Below, piece by piece: positions 37,051 through 46,481 of a DNA stretch of 64,000 bases. The notes beneath the pieces are model-generated. The model was not told the origin of the DNA, did not search any database, and worked only from the letters and a program-made list of their open reading frames with translations. A program made the translations under genes and the position numbers. The stretch's first letter is position 1. The number at the start of each line of letters is the position of its first letter. Location of the stretch: contig JAGWON010000005.1 of assembly GCA_028871055.1 (NCBI GenBank), positions 105,101-169,100 of the forward strand. Direction: 5' to 3'. Origin of the DNA: Alphaproteobacteria bacterium. GTDB taxonomy: Bacteria > Pseudomonadota > Alphaproteobacteria > ATCC43930 > CGMCC-115725.

Positions 37051-37973
37051 GCGATATCCTTCACGGGAGGCGCCGGCGGCTCGGCGGGATGCGGGCCGGC
37101 CTCGCCGGGCCGGTCGAGATCGCGGTGCGTCAGTGCGACGCGCCGCCCTTCGGCGACGAGCCGCGCCGCGAGCCGCTCGGCAACATAAACCGAGCGATGC
37201 CGCCCGCCGGTACAGCCGATGGCGATGGTGAGATAGCTCTTCCCTTCGGCTTCGTAGCGCGGCAGCAATTTGTCGAGCCAAGCGGTCATTTCCTCGAATC
37301 GCGGCGCCAAGTCCGGATCGGCCTCGATGAACGCGCCGACGACGCGGTCGCGGCCGGAAAGCGGCTGAAGCGCGGGCACGTAATGCGGATTCCGCAGGAA
37401 CCGCACGTCGAAGACCAGATCGGCATCGCGCGGCAGCCCGTGCCGATAGGAGAACGAGGTCACCGCGACGGTGATGCCCGGCTGCGATGCCAGCGCGAAA
37501 TGGCCCTGCAACAGACGCTTCAAATCGCCGGGCGTCAGGCTGCTGGTGTCGATAACCAGATCGGCGCGATCGCGCAGCGGCCAGACGCGCTGGCGCTCGA
37601 GCCGAATGCCGTCGGCAACCGGGCGCTCGAGCGCCAGCGGATGGCGCCGTCGGGTCTCGGTGAAGCGCCGTTCGAGATGGTCGTCGTCGCAATCGAGAAA
37701 AAGCAGCTTGAGATCGATCGCGCGACCGATGGTCAGGTCGTCGAGCGTCTTGACCAGCGACGGCACCGCAAAGTCGCGGGTGCGCACGTCGACGCCGATG
37801 GCCAACGGCACGCCGGCCGCGCGCGGCCCGATCAGGTTGGGCAACAGCGACAACGGCAGATTGTCGACCGCTTCGTAGCCCATATCCTCGAGCGCCTTGA
37901 GGGCGGTCGATCGTCCCGCCCCCGACAGGCCGGTCACGACCAGGAGACGCGTGCGGCCGGGATGGCGGGTCAC
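37047..37973 (-). CDS. rapZ: RNase adapter protein RapZ
   Basis: A 308-residue nucleotide-binding protein; in enterobacteria RapZ guides RNase E to the GlmZ small RNA and senses glucosamine-6-phosphate. The P-loop here is GLSGAGRSTALKALED, Arg replacing the usual Lys; LLFLDCDDDHLERRF, FSYRHGLPRDADLVFDVRFL and CTGGRHRSVY are the conserved family blocks. GTG start overlaps hprK by GTGA. The last 20 residues are Pro-rich. Confidence 0.93.
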   Translation of the reverse strand: MTRHPGRTRLLVVTGLSGAGRSTALKALEDMGYEAVDNLPLSLLPNLIGPRAAGVPLAIGVDVRTRDFAVPSLVKTLDDLTIGRAIDLKLLFLDCDDDHLERRFTETRRRHPLALERPVADGIRLERQRVWPLRDRADLVIDTSSLTPGDLKRLLQGHFALASQPGITVAVTSFSYRHGLPRDADLVFDVRFLRNPHYVPALQPLSGRDRVVGAFIEADPDLAPRFEEMTAWLDKLLPRYEAEGKSYLTIAIGCTGGRHRSVYVAERLAARLVAEGRRVALTHRDLDRPGEAGPHPAEPPAPPVKDIA

Positions 37974-38422
37974 GGCTGGACCGATAGCGGTTCCGGCAGG
38001 ATTTCGTCGCCGGCCAAGGCCCGGAGCGCGAAACGCAGCTTGGCCGGGGTGGAAGCGTCGAAGGCGCAGAGCGCAACCTGCGGCACTGAGACGCCGAGGA
38101 AGGCGCAGACGCCGCGCTCGGGCAGGCGCTCGACCCGTTCGCGCGGCACCAGATCGCAGACCAGGCGCAGCGCCGCGCGCGGATAGCGCGGCAGGCGCAG
38201 GATACCGAGGCCACGGGCTTCGATCAGGCCGGCGAGCGCCGGCGGTGCGCTCAGCCAGATTTCGGCGCCGTCGCGCGCTAGGGCAACCTGGTCGTCAGCG
38301 ACCAGCCGGGCTCCCGCCTCGATCAGGCGAAGCGCCAAGTCGGATTTTCCGCTGCCCGACGGACCGCGCAGGAGCAAGCCTGCCCGGCCCAGCCGAACCG
38401 CCGTGCCATGGACCAATTTCAT
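37970..38422 (-). CDS. hprK: HPr kinase/phosphorylase, short alphaproteobacterial form
   Basis: A 150-residue kinase/phosphatase acting on the regulatory Ser of HPr. Walker A GPSGSGKS is at residues 20-27; LVADDQVAL and LEARGLGILRL-like IEARGLGILRL follow. It is about half the length of the Gram-positive enzyme because the N-terminal domain is missing, as usual in alphaproteobacteria. ATG at 38422. It heads hprK-rapZ-manX-ptsH-ptsI; 165 bases separate it from chvG. Confidence 0.95.
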   Translation of the reverse strand: MKLVHGTAVRLGRAGLLLRGPSGSGKSDLALRLIEAGARLVADDQVALARDGAEIWLSAPPALAGLIEARGLGILRLPRYPRAALRLVCDLVPRERVERLPERGVCAFLGVSVPQVALCAFDASTPAKLRFALRALAGDEILPEPLSVQP

Positions 38423-38587
38423 CGGGGGCTTTAGGTGCGCCGGCCCGCTTCCAATGTCAATGGTGTGGCACTGCACAGGCGCTGTTGACAGGCTGCAACC
38501 CATTGAAAGAAAGCCATCAATCGTCGATTCCAGCCGCCGGCGGCATGAGCCGCAGGCCCGCCATGTTGCAAAGCAATATCGACCCGC

Positions 38588-40306
38588 CTAGACGGCGGGC
38601 AGCCGCACGACGAACCGGGCGCCGAGCACCTGGCCGCGATCGTCGACCCGGTTTTCCGCCCAGATCTGGCCGCGGTGGTTGTCGACGATCTGCTTCGAGA
38701 TCGAAAGTCCGAGGCCCGAATGGGTTCCGAATTTTTCGCCCCGCGGCCGCTCGGAATAGAACCGGTCGAAGATCGCCGCGAACTTGCCTTCGGGAATGCC
38801 GGGACCCTCGTCGTCGACGGTCACGACCACGCTGCCGCCGTCGCGCCGCGCGTCGATCCTGATCGCGCCGCCCGCCGGGCTGAACGAGACGGCGTTGGCG
38901 ATGAGGTTGCGGAACACCTGGACGAGACGGCCCTCGATGCCGGGAACCGGCAGGTCCCCGGCCGGCGTGTCCGGCTCCGCCGGCAGGGTCAGCAGCAGCC
39001 GCGGCGCATCGTCCTTGGCGGCGGCTTCGTTCACCTGAACCAGCGTCGCCAGGAGCTTGCCGAGCGGTACCGGCACGAATTCGTCGCGTGCCAGATCGGC
39101 ATCGAGCCGAGAGGCGTCGGAGATATCGCTGATCAGGCGATCGAGGCGCATCACGTCCTCGAGCACGAGCGCCAGCAGCTTGCGCTCCTTTTCGCGATCG
39201 TTGAGCCGGCAGGCGGTCTCGATCGCGCTCTTGAGCGAGGTCAGCGGGTTCTTGATCTCGTGCGCGACATCGGCCGCGAAGCGCTCGATCGCGCCCACGC
39301 GCTGCCAGAGCGCGGCGGTCATCTCGCGCAAGGCGCCTGAAAGATCGCCGATCTCGTCGCCCCGTCCCGTCAGATCGGGTATGGCGGCTTCGCGGACCGG
39401 CCGCCGGCGCACCGATTCGGCGGCGGCGGCGAGACGCCGGATCGGCCGCGCGATGGTGCCCGCGAGATAGATCGACAGCAACACGGTCACGCCCAGTGCG
39501 AAGGCGAAGACCTTGAGGAACTCGAAGCGTACTGAGCGAATCGCGTTCTCGATGTCGCGGCTGCCCATCGAGAGCTGCACCGCACCGAGGACCTTTCGGT
39601 AATGCTGCACTGGCACCGCGACGGCGAGAATCAGGCCGCGGCGGCCGCGGCTTTGCACGCTTTGCCCGATATCGCCGGTCAGAGCGCGCTGCGCAACGGG
39701 AAAGGACGCCGCGGTGTCGGTGGTCGGCTCGACATAACGCGGATAGCTCCGCTGCCAGGGGAAGTTGCCGAGGATCGAGCCGTAGACGGCATCGGTGATC
39801 CGTTCGAACACGCTGGAGCCGGGCGCTGGCAGCGGAATGACCTGGACCATGCCGCCGGGACCGCCGAGAACGTCGGTATCCGCGACCAGTTTGCCGTGCG
39901 CGTCGAACAGGCGCGCGCGCGTCTTGGTCGGCTCGACGAGACGCCGCATCATATCGCGCGCGAGCTGCGGGTCGAGCTTGAACGACGCACGCTGCTGATC
40001 GACCGCGCCTTCACCCAGCGCCGCGGCGAAGATCTCGGCCTGGGTCTTGAGCGACTCGAGATTGGTGGTGACGAGGCTGTCCTGATATTCGCCCAGATAA
40101 AGGACGCCGACGCCGAGCAGCGCCAGGGCCAGCACGTTGACGGCGAGGATGCGGCGGGTCAGCGGCGACAGGCGGCGGCGTGCACGCAGCCGAAACCCCC
40201 GCCGCGCCTTGCGCGAAGCGGTGGTCGAACGTATCTCGGTACGCGGCGCCGCGCTGGAAGCGGCTTCGCGCGGATTAGTGGTCGCGGTAACGATATCCAA
40301 CGCCAT
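38588..40306 (-). CDS. chvG: Sensor histidine kinase ChvG/ExoS
   Basis: A 572-residue membrane sensor kinase. TM1 is at about residues 53-71, a periplasmic domain of some 180 residues follows, and TM2 is near 255-275, then HAMP. The H-box [18 protein letters not shown] has its His near residue 348; N box [29 protein letters not shown] and [13 protein letters not shown] complete the ATPase. ChvG senses acid or envelope stress in rhizobia and controls exopolysaccharide and virulence genes. It overlaps chvI by 32 bases. Confidence 0.95.
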   Translation of the reverse strand: MALDIVTATTNPREAASSAAPRTEIRSTTASRKARRGFRLRARRRLSPLTRRILAVNVLALALLGVGVLYLGEYQDSLVTTNLESLKTQAEIFAAALGEGAVDQQRASFKLDPQLARDMMRRLVEPTKTRARLFDAHGKLVADTDVLGGPGGMVQVIPLPAPGSSVFERITDAVYGSILGNFPWQRSYPRYVEPTTDTAASFPVAQRALTGDIGQSVQSRGRRGLILAVAVPVQHYRKVLGAVQLSMGSRDIENAIRSVRFEFLKVFAFALGVTVLLSIYLAGTIARPIRRLAAAAESVRRRPVREAAIPDLTGRGDEIGDLSGALREMTAALWQRVGAIERFAADVAHEIKNPLTSLKSAIETACRLNDREKERKLLALVLEDVMRLDRLISDISDASRLDADLARDEFVPVPLGKLLATLVQVNEAAAKDDAPRLLLTLPAEPDTPAGDLPVPGIEGRLVQVFRNLIANAVSFSPAGGAIRIDARRDGGSVVVTVDDEGPGIPEGKFAAIFDRFYSERPRGEKFGTHSGLGLSISKQIVDNHRGQIWAENRVDDRGQVLGARFVVRLPAV

Positions 40307-40976
40307 ACAGGGTTTCGATCTGGGCGAACTCGGTGTCGACCGCCTTGAACTTCTTCCTAAGGCGCTTGATGTGGCTGTCGATGGTGCGGTCGTCGACGTA
40401 GATGTGCTCGCCGTACGCGCTGTCCATCAATTGATCGCGGCTCTTGACGTGGCCGGGCCGGACGGCGAGCGACTTGAGAATGAGAAATTCGGTGACGGTC
40501 AGATCGACGTCCTGGTTCTTCCAGGTGCATTGGTGCCGTCCGGGGTCGAGCGTCAACTCGCCGCGCTGGACGACCGGCTCGGCTTGGGCGTCGCTGCCGC
40601 CGCGCGCGATCTCGCCACGCCGGAGCAACGCGCGGATGCGCTCGACCAGGAGGCGCTGCGAGAACGGTTTCTTGATGTAGTCGTCGGCGCCCATGCGCAA
40701 TCCGAGCAGCTCGTCGACTTCGTCGTCCTTCGAGGTGAGGAAGATCACCGGCAGCGCGCTCTGCTTGCGCAGATTGGCGAGCAGCTCCATGCCGTCCATG
40801 CGCGGCATCTTGATGTCGAGAATCGCCAGATCGACCGGCTGGGCAGTCAGCGCCTTGAGCGCCTCGGTGCCGTCGGTGTAGGTGCGCACACTGAATCCTT
40901 CCGCCTCGAGCGCGACCGAGAGCGATTGCAGGATGTTCTTGTCGTCGTCGACTAAAGCGATCGAATTGGCCACAGA
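40275..40976 (-). CDS. chvI: DNA-binding response regulator ChvI
   Basis: A 233-residue OmpR-type regulator. The receiver has acidic DDD at residues 9-11 and phospho-acceptor Asp53 ([13 protein letters not shown]); Lys in DDYIKKPF. The winged helix ([38 protein letters not shown]) is at the C-terminus. I chose the GTG at 40976, seven bases after GAGGGG; an ATG at 40991 would add five residues. Acts with ChvG encoded downstream. Confidence 0.95.
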   Translation of the reverse strand, partial: SVANSIALVDDDKNILQSLSVALEAEGFSVRTYTDGTEALKALTAQPVDLAILDIKMPRMDGMELLANLRKQSALPVIFLTSKDDEVDELLGLRMGADDYIKKPFSQRLLVERIRALLRRGEIARGGSDAQAEPVVQRGELTLDPGRHQCTWKNQDVDLTVTEFLILKSLAVRPGHVKSRDQLMDSAYGEHIYVDDRTIDSHIKRLRKKFKAVDTEFAQIETLYGVGYRYRDH

Positions 40977-41297
40977 AGAGCCCCTCATATGGTCAAAAAT
41001 ATGGTGTTCCCAAGCTAGCCGGCCAAGTGTGGCGAGTTTAGGGCATGCCCGTTTACCGCGAACTTTCGCCAAAATACCGCGGCGGCGGCTGAGCCGCGCA
41101 TGGCCGTTTTGCGGCAGATTATGGCTTACCGGCGCAGGCGCGCAAGGACGTGTCGAGCGAGCCCGAGAACGCAACGGCCCGCCGCCACCGCGACGACGCA
41201 TGGGCCAGTCTTGACCGTCTGCGGCTGCTGAGGCGGCCGGGGAGGCGTCGCGGACACGGTCGTTGCGCCGCCCGCAGCCGCGACCGAGGATGGCGCC
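40977..41297. other. Divergent intergenic region between chvI and a flavin-split-barrel gene
   Basis: About 320 bases without a supported gene. It must hold the chvIG promoter (an AT-rich segment with ATGGTCAAAAATATGG at 40989-41004) and the promoter for the plus-strand gene. A short GCGGC-TGA-GCCGC stem lies near 41085-41097. No ChvI-binding site could be identified by eye. Confidence 0.5.
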
Positions 41298-41771
41298 ATG
41301 AAGAACGTAGCGCAGCTAGCAACGACCGTGCGCGACCTCCTGCGCCGCGCGCCGCGCGCCAGCCTGGCAACCCTGACCGAAACCGGCGCGCCGTACGCCT
41401 CGCTGGTCTTGGTGGCCGACGGCGGCGAAGGCACGCCGTTGCTGCTGCTTTCCGACCTGGCGGAGCACGCCAAGAACCTGAAACGCGATCGGCGCGCCTC
41501 GCTGCTGATCGAGACGGCCGAACCTTCGGGCGATCCGCTCGCCGCGGCCCGTGCGACGTTTCTCGGCGAGGTCGCGCGCATCGCCGATGACGCCGCGATG
41601 GCGGCGTTCACTGCGCGCCATCCCTCTGCTGCCGGCTATGCCGCTTTCAAGGACTTCGCAACCTATCGTTTCGCGGTCGCGCGCGTTCATTTGGTCGCCG
41701 GCTTCGGCCGCATCGACTGGATTTCGGGCGACGATTACCGCACCGCAGCATCGGAAAAAACACGGCGCTGA
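41298..41771 (+). CDS. Pyridoxamine 5'-phosphate oxidase-like flavin/heme split-barrel protein (HugZ-like)
   Basis: A 157-residue split-barrel protein ([66 protein letters not shown]). The FGR at the end is typical of the HugZ/heme-utilization group, in which FMN or heme is bound. No neighbouring heme-uptake gene. Could equally be an FMN-dependent reductase. Confidence 0.75.
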   Translation: MKNVAQLATTVRDLLRRAPRASLATLTETGAPYASLVLVADGGEGTPLLLLSDLAEHAKNLKRDRRASLLIETAEPSGDPLAAARATFLGEVARIADDAAMAAFTARHPSAAGYAAFKDFATYRFAVARVHLVAGFGRIDWISGDDYRTAASEKTRR

Positions 41772-41958
41772 CGGGTGAACCGGCGCCCGCTTCGTCGCGC
41801 TGCGGCAAAAATTGGCCACAGATCGTGGGCCATGGCCACGTTGCAATGAGCGGTTCCGGCGCGATATTTTCGCTGACAACGCCGGCACGAAGATGCGCGT
41901 GGGGTCAGCGCACCGCTCACAAGCCGGCGCCTTTATCGGACCCCAGGAGGAGACCGTC

Positions 41959-43584
41959 GTGCCTAAGGACGCAACCGATACGACCGCCGCGCTCGCGTCG
42001 AGCTTCGGCCTCAACCAGCAGGGCTTCCGCAATCTGACCGGCGAATTCTGGAACCTGTCGGTTCCCGTGCTCTACGAGCACGCGATCCGGAACGGCGAGG
42101 GCTTTCTCGGCGCTGGCGGCTCGTTCGTCGCCTACACCGGCGCCTTCACGGGCCGCACGCCGAAGGACAAGTACACCGTCGACGAGCCGTCGACGAACAA
42201 GGACATCGACTGGAACGAGATCAACCAGAAGTTACCCGAGCTGACGTTCAGCGCACTGCATCGCCGCGTCCTCTCCTGGTACCAGGGCCACAAGCTCTAC
42301 GTGCACGATTTGCGTGCCGGCGCCGATCCGGCCTACGGATTGAAGGTGCGCGTGGTGACGCCGAGCGCGTGGCACGCGCTGTTCGCGCGCAACATGTTCA
42401 TCCGGCCGAAGCCCGAAGAGCTGCGCGACTTCACGCCCGACTTCACCATCCTGCACGCGCCGAAATTGTTCGCGATGCACGAGGTCGACGGCATCCGGTC
42501 GGATACCGTCATTGCCGTCAATTTCGCGCGCAAGCTGGTGCTGATTCTCGGCACCGAGTACGCCGGCGAGATCAAGAAATCGGTATTCGGCTACCTGAAC
42601 TACGTGCTGCCCGGCCGCGACGTGCTGCCGATGCACTGCTCGGCCAATGTCGGCCCGCGCGGCGACGCCGCGATCTTCTTCGGCCTCTCCGGCACCGGCA
42701 AGACGACGCTATCAGCCGACAGCGCGCGCACGCTGGTCGGCGACGACGAGCATGGCTGGAGCCGGAATGGCCTCTTCAATTTCGAGGGCGGCTGCTACGC
42801 CAAGTGCATCAACCTGTCGAAGCAGGCCGAGCCCGAAATCTACGACACCGTCTTCCGCTTCGGCACGGTGCTCGAGAACGTGGTGATCGATCCGATGACG
42901 CGCCGGCCCGATCTCGACGACGGCAGCCTGACCGAGAACACCCGCGCCTGCTATCCGGTCGACTTCATCCCCAATATGAGCGACACCGGCCTCGCGCCTC
43001 ATCCCGAGAACGTCATCATGCTGACGGCCGATGCCTTCGGCGTGCTGCCGCCCATCGCCAAGCTCACGCCGGATCAGGCAATGTATCACTTCCTCTCGGG
43101 CTACACGGCGCGCGTCGCCGGCACCGAGAAGGGCCTCGGCAAGGAACCACAGGCGACGTTCTCGACCTGTTTTGGCGCCGTGTTCATGCCGCGGCATCCG
43201 ACGGTCTACGCCAAGATGCTCGGCGAGCGGATATCGAAGCACAAGGCGACCTGCTGGCTGGTCAACACCGGCTGGTCGGGCGGCGCCTATGGCGTCGGCT
43301 CGCGCATGAAGATCGCGCACACCCGCGCGCTGGTGCGCGCCGCCCTCGCCGGCACGCTCAAGGACGTGGCCTGCCGCAAGGAGCCGTTCTTTGGCCTGCT
43401 CGTACCGGAATCGTGCGGCGAGGTGCCGGCCGAGGTCTTGAACCCGCGCAACACCTGGGCGGACAAGAAAGCCTACGACCAGACCGCGCGCGGCCTGACC
43501 AAGCGCTTCGAGACCAACTTCAAGCAGTACGAGCCCTACGTGGATAACGACGTGAAGGGCGCCGGCATCCACGCCGCCGCCTGA
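41959..43584 (+). CDS. pckA: Phosphoenolpyruvate carboxykinase (ATP)
   Basis: A 541-residue gluconeogenic enzyme making PEP from oxaloacetate. The kinase motif FFGLSGTGKTTLSAD is at about residues 235-249, followed by DDEHGWS, GCYAKCINLS and CWLVNTGWSGG. The GTG at 41959 has a perfect AGGAGG eight bases upstream; a longer reading frame upstream lacks conservation. Position beside chvIG is conserved in alphaproteobacteria; in rhizobia pckA is regulated with carbon status. Confidence 0.97.
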   Translation: MPKDATDTTAALASSFGLNQQGFRNLTGEFWNLSVPVLYEHAIRNGEGFLGAGGSFVAYTGAFTGRTPKDKYTVDEPSTNKDIDWNEINQKLPELTFSALHRRVLSWYQGHKLYVHDLRAGADPAYGLKVRVVTPSAWHALFARNMFIRPKPEELRDFTPDFTILHAPKLFAMHEVDGIRSDTVIAVNFARKLVLILGTEYAGEIKKSVFGYLNYVLPGRDVLPMHCSANVGPRGDAAIFFGLSGTGKTTLSADSARTLVGDDEHGWSRNGLFNFEGGCYAKCINLSKQAEPEIYDTVFRFGTVLENVVIDPMTRRPDLDDGSLTENTRACYPVDFIPNMSDTGLAPHPENVIMLTADAFGVLPPIAKLTPDQAMYHFLSGYTARVAGTEKGLGKEPQATFSTCFGAVFMPRHPTVYAKMLGERISKHKATCWLVNTGWSGGAYGVGSRMKIAHTRALVRAALAGTLKDVACRKEPFFGLLVPESCGEVPAEVLNPRNTWADKKAYDQTARGLTKRFETNFKQYEPYVDNDVKGAGIHAAA

Positions 43585-43602
43585 GCGTCGGTCGGCACGC
43601 AC

Positions 43603-43628
43603 GCGAGACCGGCCCGCGCCGGTCTCGC
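43603..43628 (+). terminator. Hairpin after pckA, likely terminator
   Basis: GCGAGACCGG (43603-43612) pairs perfectly with CCGGTCTCGC (43619-43628) around a six-base loop, 18 bases after the pckA stop. No T-run follows directly. Confidence 0.65.
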
Positions 43629-43716
43629 GCTGTTGGGGCCGCCGCGGCGGCGCTATAATCCGCGGCCGCGAATGCCGGCGCAGCCCGGAGACGGCACCGC
43701 AGGGGGGACACATCCG

Positions 43717-44538
43717 ATGATCGCTCGTCGTGCGCTGCTGGCTCTCGCCATCGCAATCGCTTCGCTTGGTTGGGCGGCGGCGCAGCCGGCGCCAGAACGT
43801 ATCGGCGTCCTGCTGCTGCACGGCAAACAAGGCGCGCCGCTGGGCACGTCCATCGGCAATCGGCCGGCCTTTGGCGCCGGCCTCGTCGCCGCGCTGCGCA
43901 ACGCTGGCTATCTCGTCGCGACACCCGAGATGTGCTGGTCGCGGCAGCGCAACTTCGACAAGCCCTATCCCGATTGCATCGCCGAGGTCGATACAGCGAT
44001 CGCGCAGCTCAAGAGCCAGGGCGCGACCGCGATCGTCGTCGGCGGCTTGAGCCTCGGCGGCAACGGCGCCATCGCCTATGGCACAACCCATAGTGGGATT
44101 ATCGGCATCATGGCGTTCGGCCCGGCCGACGATCCGACGCGAAAGTCGGCGCGGCCTGACGTCGCGGCCAGCCTCGCGCGCGCGCGGCAGCTCATGGTGC
44201 AGGGTCAGGGCGACGTGAAGACTACATTCGACGACGTCAATACCGGCACCGGCGGACCGTTCGCGATAACGGTGACCACGACGCCGCGCATCTTCCTCAG
44301 CTTCAATGACGCCGGCGCATTGACGCATATCGGCGCCAACATCGCCAAACTGGCCGTGCCGATCCTTTGGGTCGTGGGCGACCACGATCCGACGCAGGGG
44401 TCGGCCGCCTTCGTTTTCCACATGGCGCCGCCCAATCCGCTCAACCGCCTCGTAACCGTGCACTCGAACCACCTCGGAACGCCCGATGCCGGCGCCGACA
44501 CCGCGCTCGCCTGGCTTGCAGCGCTGAAGAAGTCCTGA
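43717..44538 (+). CDS. Secreted alpha/beta hydrolase
   Basis: A 273-residue protein with a signal peptide (MIARRALLALAIAIASLGWAAAQ) and an alpha/beta hydrolase body: VLLLHGKQG near the N-terminus, nucleophile Ser in GGLSLGGNG, acid in VVGDHDPTQG and His in HSNHLGTPD. The ATG at 43717 has AGGGGGG upstream. Substrate unknown; periplasmic esterase or lipase is plausible. No operon partner clearly linked. Confidence 0.8.
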   Translation: MIARRALLALAIAIASLGWAAAQPAPERIGVLLLHGKQGAPLGTSIGNRPAFGAGLVAALRNAGYLVATPEMCWSRQRNFDKPYPDCIAEVDTAIAQLKSQGATAIVVGGLSLGGNGAIAYGTTHSGIIGIMAFGPADDPTRKSARPDVAASLARARQLMVQGQGDVKTTFDDVNTGTGGPFAITVTTTPRIFLSFNDAGALTHIGANIAKLAVPILWVVGDHDPTQGSAAFVFHMAPPNPLNRLVTVHSNHLGTPDAGADTALAWLAALKKS

Positions 44539-44579
44539 GGCGCGGCCCGGCGTGACCATCGGGTTCTGAGCGAACGGCG

Positions 44580-45356
44580 ATGGGATCAGGCGCCTTCTGG
44601 CTCGCCCTGGCGGCGAAGATGGCCGTCACCGCCGCGTTCGTCGTCGGCGCGACGCGCGCGGCCGAACGCGCCGGACCGCTGGTCGGCGCGATGGTGGCGA
44701 CCCTGCCGATCTCCGCGGGGCCAGCCTATCTCCTGCTTGCGCTCGAGCACGATGCGGGCTTCATCGCGGCAAGCGCGGTCGCCAGTCTCACCGCCAACGT
44801 GGCCAACATCATGTTCTGCATCGTGCACGCGGCCGTCGCGCAGCGGCGCGGCTTGGCCGCCAGCGTCGTTGCGCCGCTCGCCGCCTGGTTCGCCTGCGCG
44901 GCGGCGATCCACGCCGTCGCCTGGACGCTGGCAGACGCGATCGGGCTCAATCTCGTTGTCCTCGGAGTCGGATTACCGATCGCCAACCGTTTCCGTCATG
45001 CGGCGATGCCGCCGGTACGTCGCCATTGGTCCGACGTCGCCGTGCGCGCCGGCATGGTGGTGATGCTAGTCGCGGTCGTCGTCGGCCTGAGCGCGCGGGT
45101 CGGCCCGGCGGTGACCGGCATCTTCGCGCTCTTTCCGATCGTGCTGTTGAGCGTGGTGCTCATTTTCCAGCCGCGCATCGGGGGCCCACCGACAGCGGCG
45201 CTCACCGCGAACGCGGTCGCCGGCCTCGCCGGCCTCGCCGTCGCGTTGGTCGCGCTGCGTCTGGCGGCGGTGCCGCTCGGCGCCGCGGCAGCGCTCGGCC
45301 TCGCGCTCGTGATCTCGGTCGGCTGCAACTTGGCGATCGGGACGATCCGGCGCTAG
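44580..45356 (+). CDS. Integral membrane protein, unknown
   Basis: A 258-residue very hydrophobic protein with about eight predicted membrane helices: LALAAKMAVTAAFVVGA at the start, LVGAMVATLPISAGPAYLLLAL, ASVVAPLAAWFACAAAI, VRAGMVVMLVAVVVGLSA, GIFALFPIVLLSVVLIF and LGAAAALGLALVISVGC. No motif that I recognise. It starts 41 bases after the hydrolase gene, so the pair may be co-transcribed. Confidence 0.75.
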   Translation: MGSGAFWLALAAKMAVTAAFVVGATRAAERAGPLVGAMVATLPISAGPAYLLLALEHDAGFIAASAVASLTANVANIMFCIVHAAVAQRRGLAASVVAPLAAWFACAAAIHAVAWTLADAIGLNLVVLGVGLPIANRFRHAAMPPVRRHWSDVAVRAGMVVMLVAVVVGLSARVGPAVTGIFALFPIVLLSVVLIFQPRIGGPPTAALTANAVAGLAGLAVALVALRLAAVPLGAAAALGLALVISVGCNLAIGTIRR

Positions 45357-45419
45357 GCCGCGCCAGCGCAAACCCAGTCGTCGCCGGCGCTGTTCGCGGC
45401 GAACCGGAAACGCAACGGC

Positions 45420-45608
45420 CTAGCCGGTTCGTTTGGCTTCTTCGTAGCGATGGACGAAGCGGGCGCGGTCCCAGATCTCGAAGCCGTCGAATTTCTCTGA
45501 GCGCTCGCGAAATAGTCCTTCGGCTTGCTTGATCGCCGCGGCATCGGATGAATCGGTCAAGACCTCGACCGCGCCGATATGGCCGCCGCGCATGAAATAG
45601 CACCGCAT
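45420..45608 (-). CDS. Small conserved-looking protein, unknown
   Basis: A 62-residue protein (MRCYFMRGGHIGAVEVLT, then DSSDAAAIKQAEGLFRERSEKFDGFEIWDRARFVHRY). The pattern GHIGAVE with FDGFEIWDRAR resembles short orphan proteins common in Bradyrhizobium and relatives; I recall no function. ATG at 45608. Confidence 0.6.
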   Translation of the reverse strand: MRCYFMRGGHIGAVEVLTDSSDAAAIKQAEGLFRERSEKFDGFEIWDRARFVHRYEEAKRTG

Positions 45609-45983
45609 GGCTCTCCCCAGCCGACATGCCGGACAGATAGAGGCGGATGGCGTTTCTATCGAAGCGTCGCGTGCCTATCCGGGCCGCAGAAGTTAGTTTC
45701 GACCCGCAAGCCGCCTGGGTCAATGAGTTTCGACCCCGTGCAGGCCGCCCGAATCGATGCCGCTTGCCGGGCGACCGGGTTTTCGTGCACCGCGCGCCGC
45801 GCCAGCAAGGCGTCTGGGCGTGGCCGGCGCTGCGTTCGCCCACCGTCGAGCAGCACTTGAGCCACGGCAACGGCGAGGCCGCCCGACCATCGGCAGCGTA
45901 GGCCGCGACGCGTGCCACATATCCGTCACGACACGGCCGGTCGGTCCAGCCTTAATCTCCGTCGCCGTCGGCGGGGAGGAAAC
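45609..45983. other. Region with no supported gene
   Basis: About 375 bases between two small genes. Several overlapping open frames exist but none shows a ribosome-binding site or protein-like composition. TTTCGACCC occurs twice (near 45697 and 45729), possibly incidental. Confidence 0.5.
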
Positions 45984-46148
45984 ATGGCCGAGAAGCCAGC
46001 GGCCGGATTCTATCGCAAACAGGCGGCACGGCTGCGCGATATGGCGCTTGAGTCGAACCATCCCACGTTCAGGTTCGAGCTGCTCGAGCTCGCAGCGCAG
46101 TTCGAAAAGCTGGCGGACTTCGCCGAGCGCGCGCTTTCGCGTCACTAG
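45984..46148 (+). CDS. Small helical protein, unknown
   Basis: A 54-residue protein (MAEKPAAGFYRKQAARLRDM, then ELLELAAQFEKLADFAERAL) preceded by GGGAGGAAAC, a strong ribosome-binding site, before the ATG at 45984. It looks like a helical hairpin. Short proteins of this kind are frequent in soil alphaproteobacteria; function unknown. Confidence 0.65.
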   Translation: MAEKPAAGFYRKQAARLRDMALESNHPTFRFELLELAAQFEKLADFAERALSRH

Positions 46149-46234
46149 CGGCGCACGGGTTTGCCGCGGCAACTGATTCAGATCGACTGATTCAGATCAA
46201 CGCGTCTGGTGACGAATCCGTGTATTCGGGCGGC

Positions 46235-46426
46235 ATGGTGCGCGGCCAACCATCACCGATCTACACGATCACGCCGCTGAAGGATGGCCGCTACGCCGTG
46301 AAGGCGTCGCTCGCCAGCTCGGTTTTCGTCCAGTACCGCGAGTTCCCGTCGAAGCGGGAAGCCGACGACTGGATCGACCGGCACCAGCGCGAGCTTGGGC
46401 TGAAACCGACGGTGAAGCCGCACTGA
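46235..46426 (+). CDS. Small hypothetical protein
   Basis: A 63-residue protein (MVRGQPSPIYTITPLKDGRY, VKASLASSVFVQYREFPSKREADDWIDRHQREL). The start is uncertain: ATG 46235 or GTG 46220, neither with a strong ribosome-binding site. The composition and Glu/Asp/Trp helix are protein-like. Function unknown. Confidence 0.5.
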   Translation: MVRGQPSPIYTITPLKDGRYAVKASLASSVFVQYREFPSKREADDWIDRHQRELGLKPTVKPH

Positions 46427-46481
46427 ATGCGGTCGCCGGAAGCCCCGTCGGCGCCGGCGATCCGATGTGCGCGGAGCGCAC

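Noticed and set aside
42712..44559. A 615-codon minus-strand frame across pckA and the hydrolase gene
   Set aside because: Covers two unrelated genes on the other strand and resembles no family.
45720..46172. A 150-codon minus-strand frame across the 45.7-46.2 kb region
   Set aside because: Opposes the short gene at 45984 with a strong ribosome-binding site and shows shadow-like composition.
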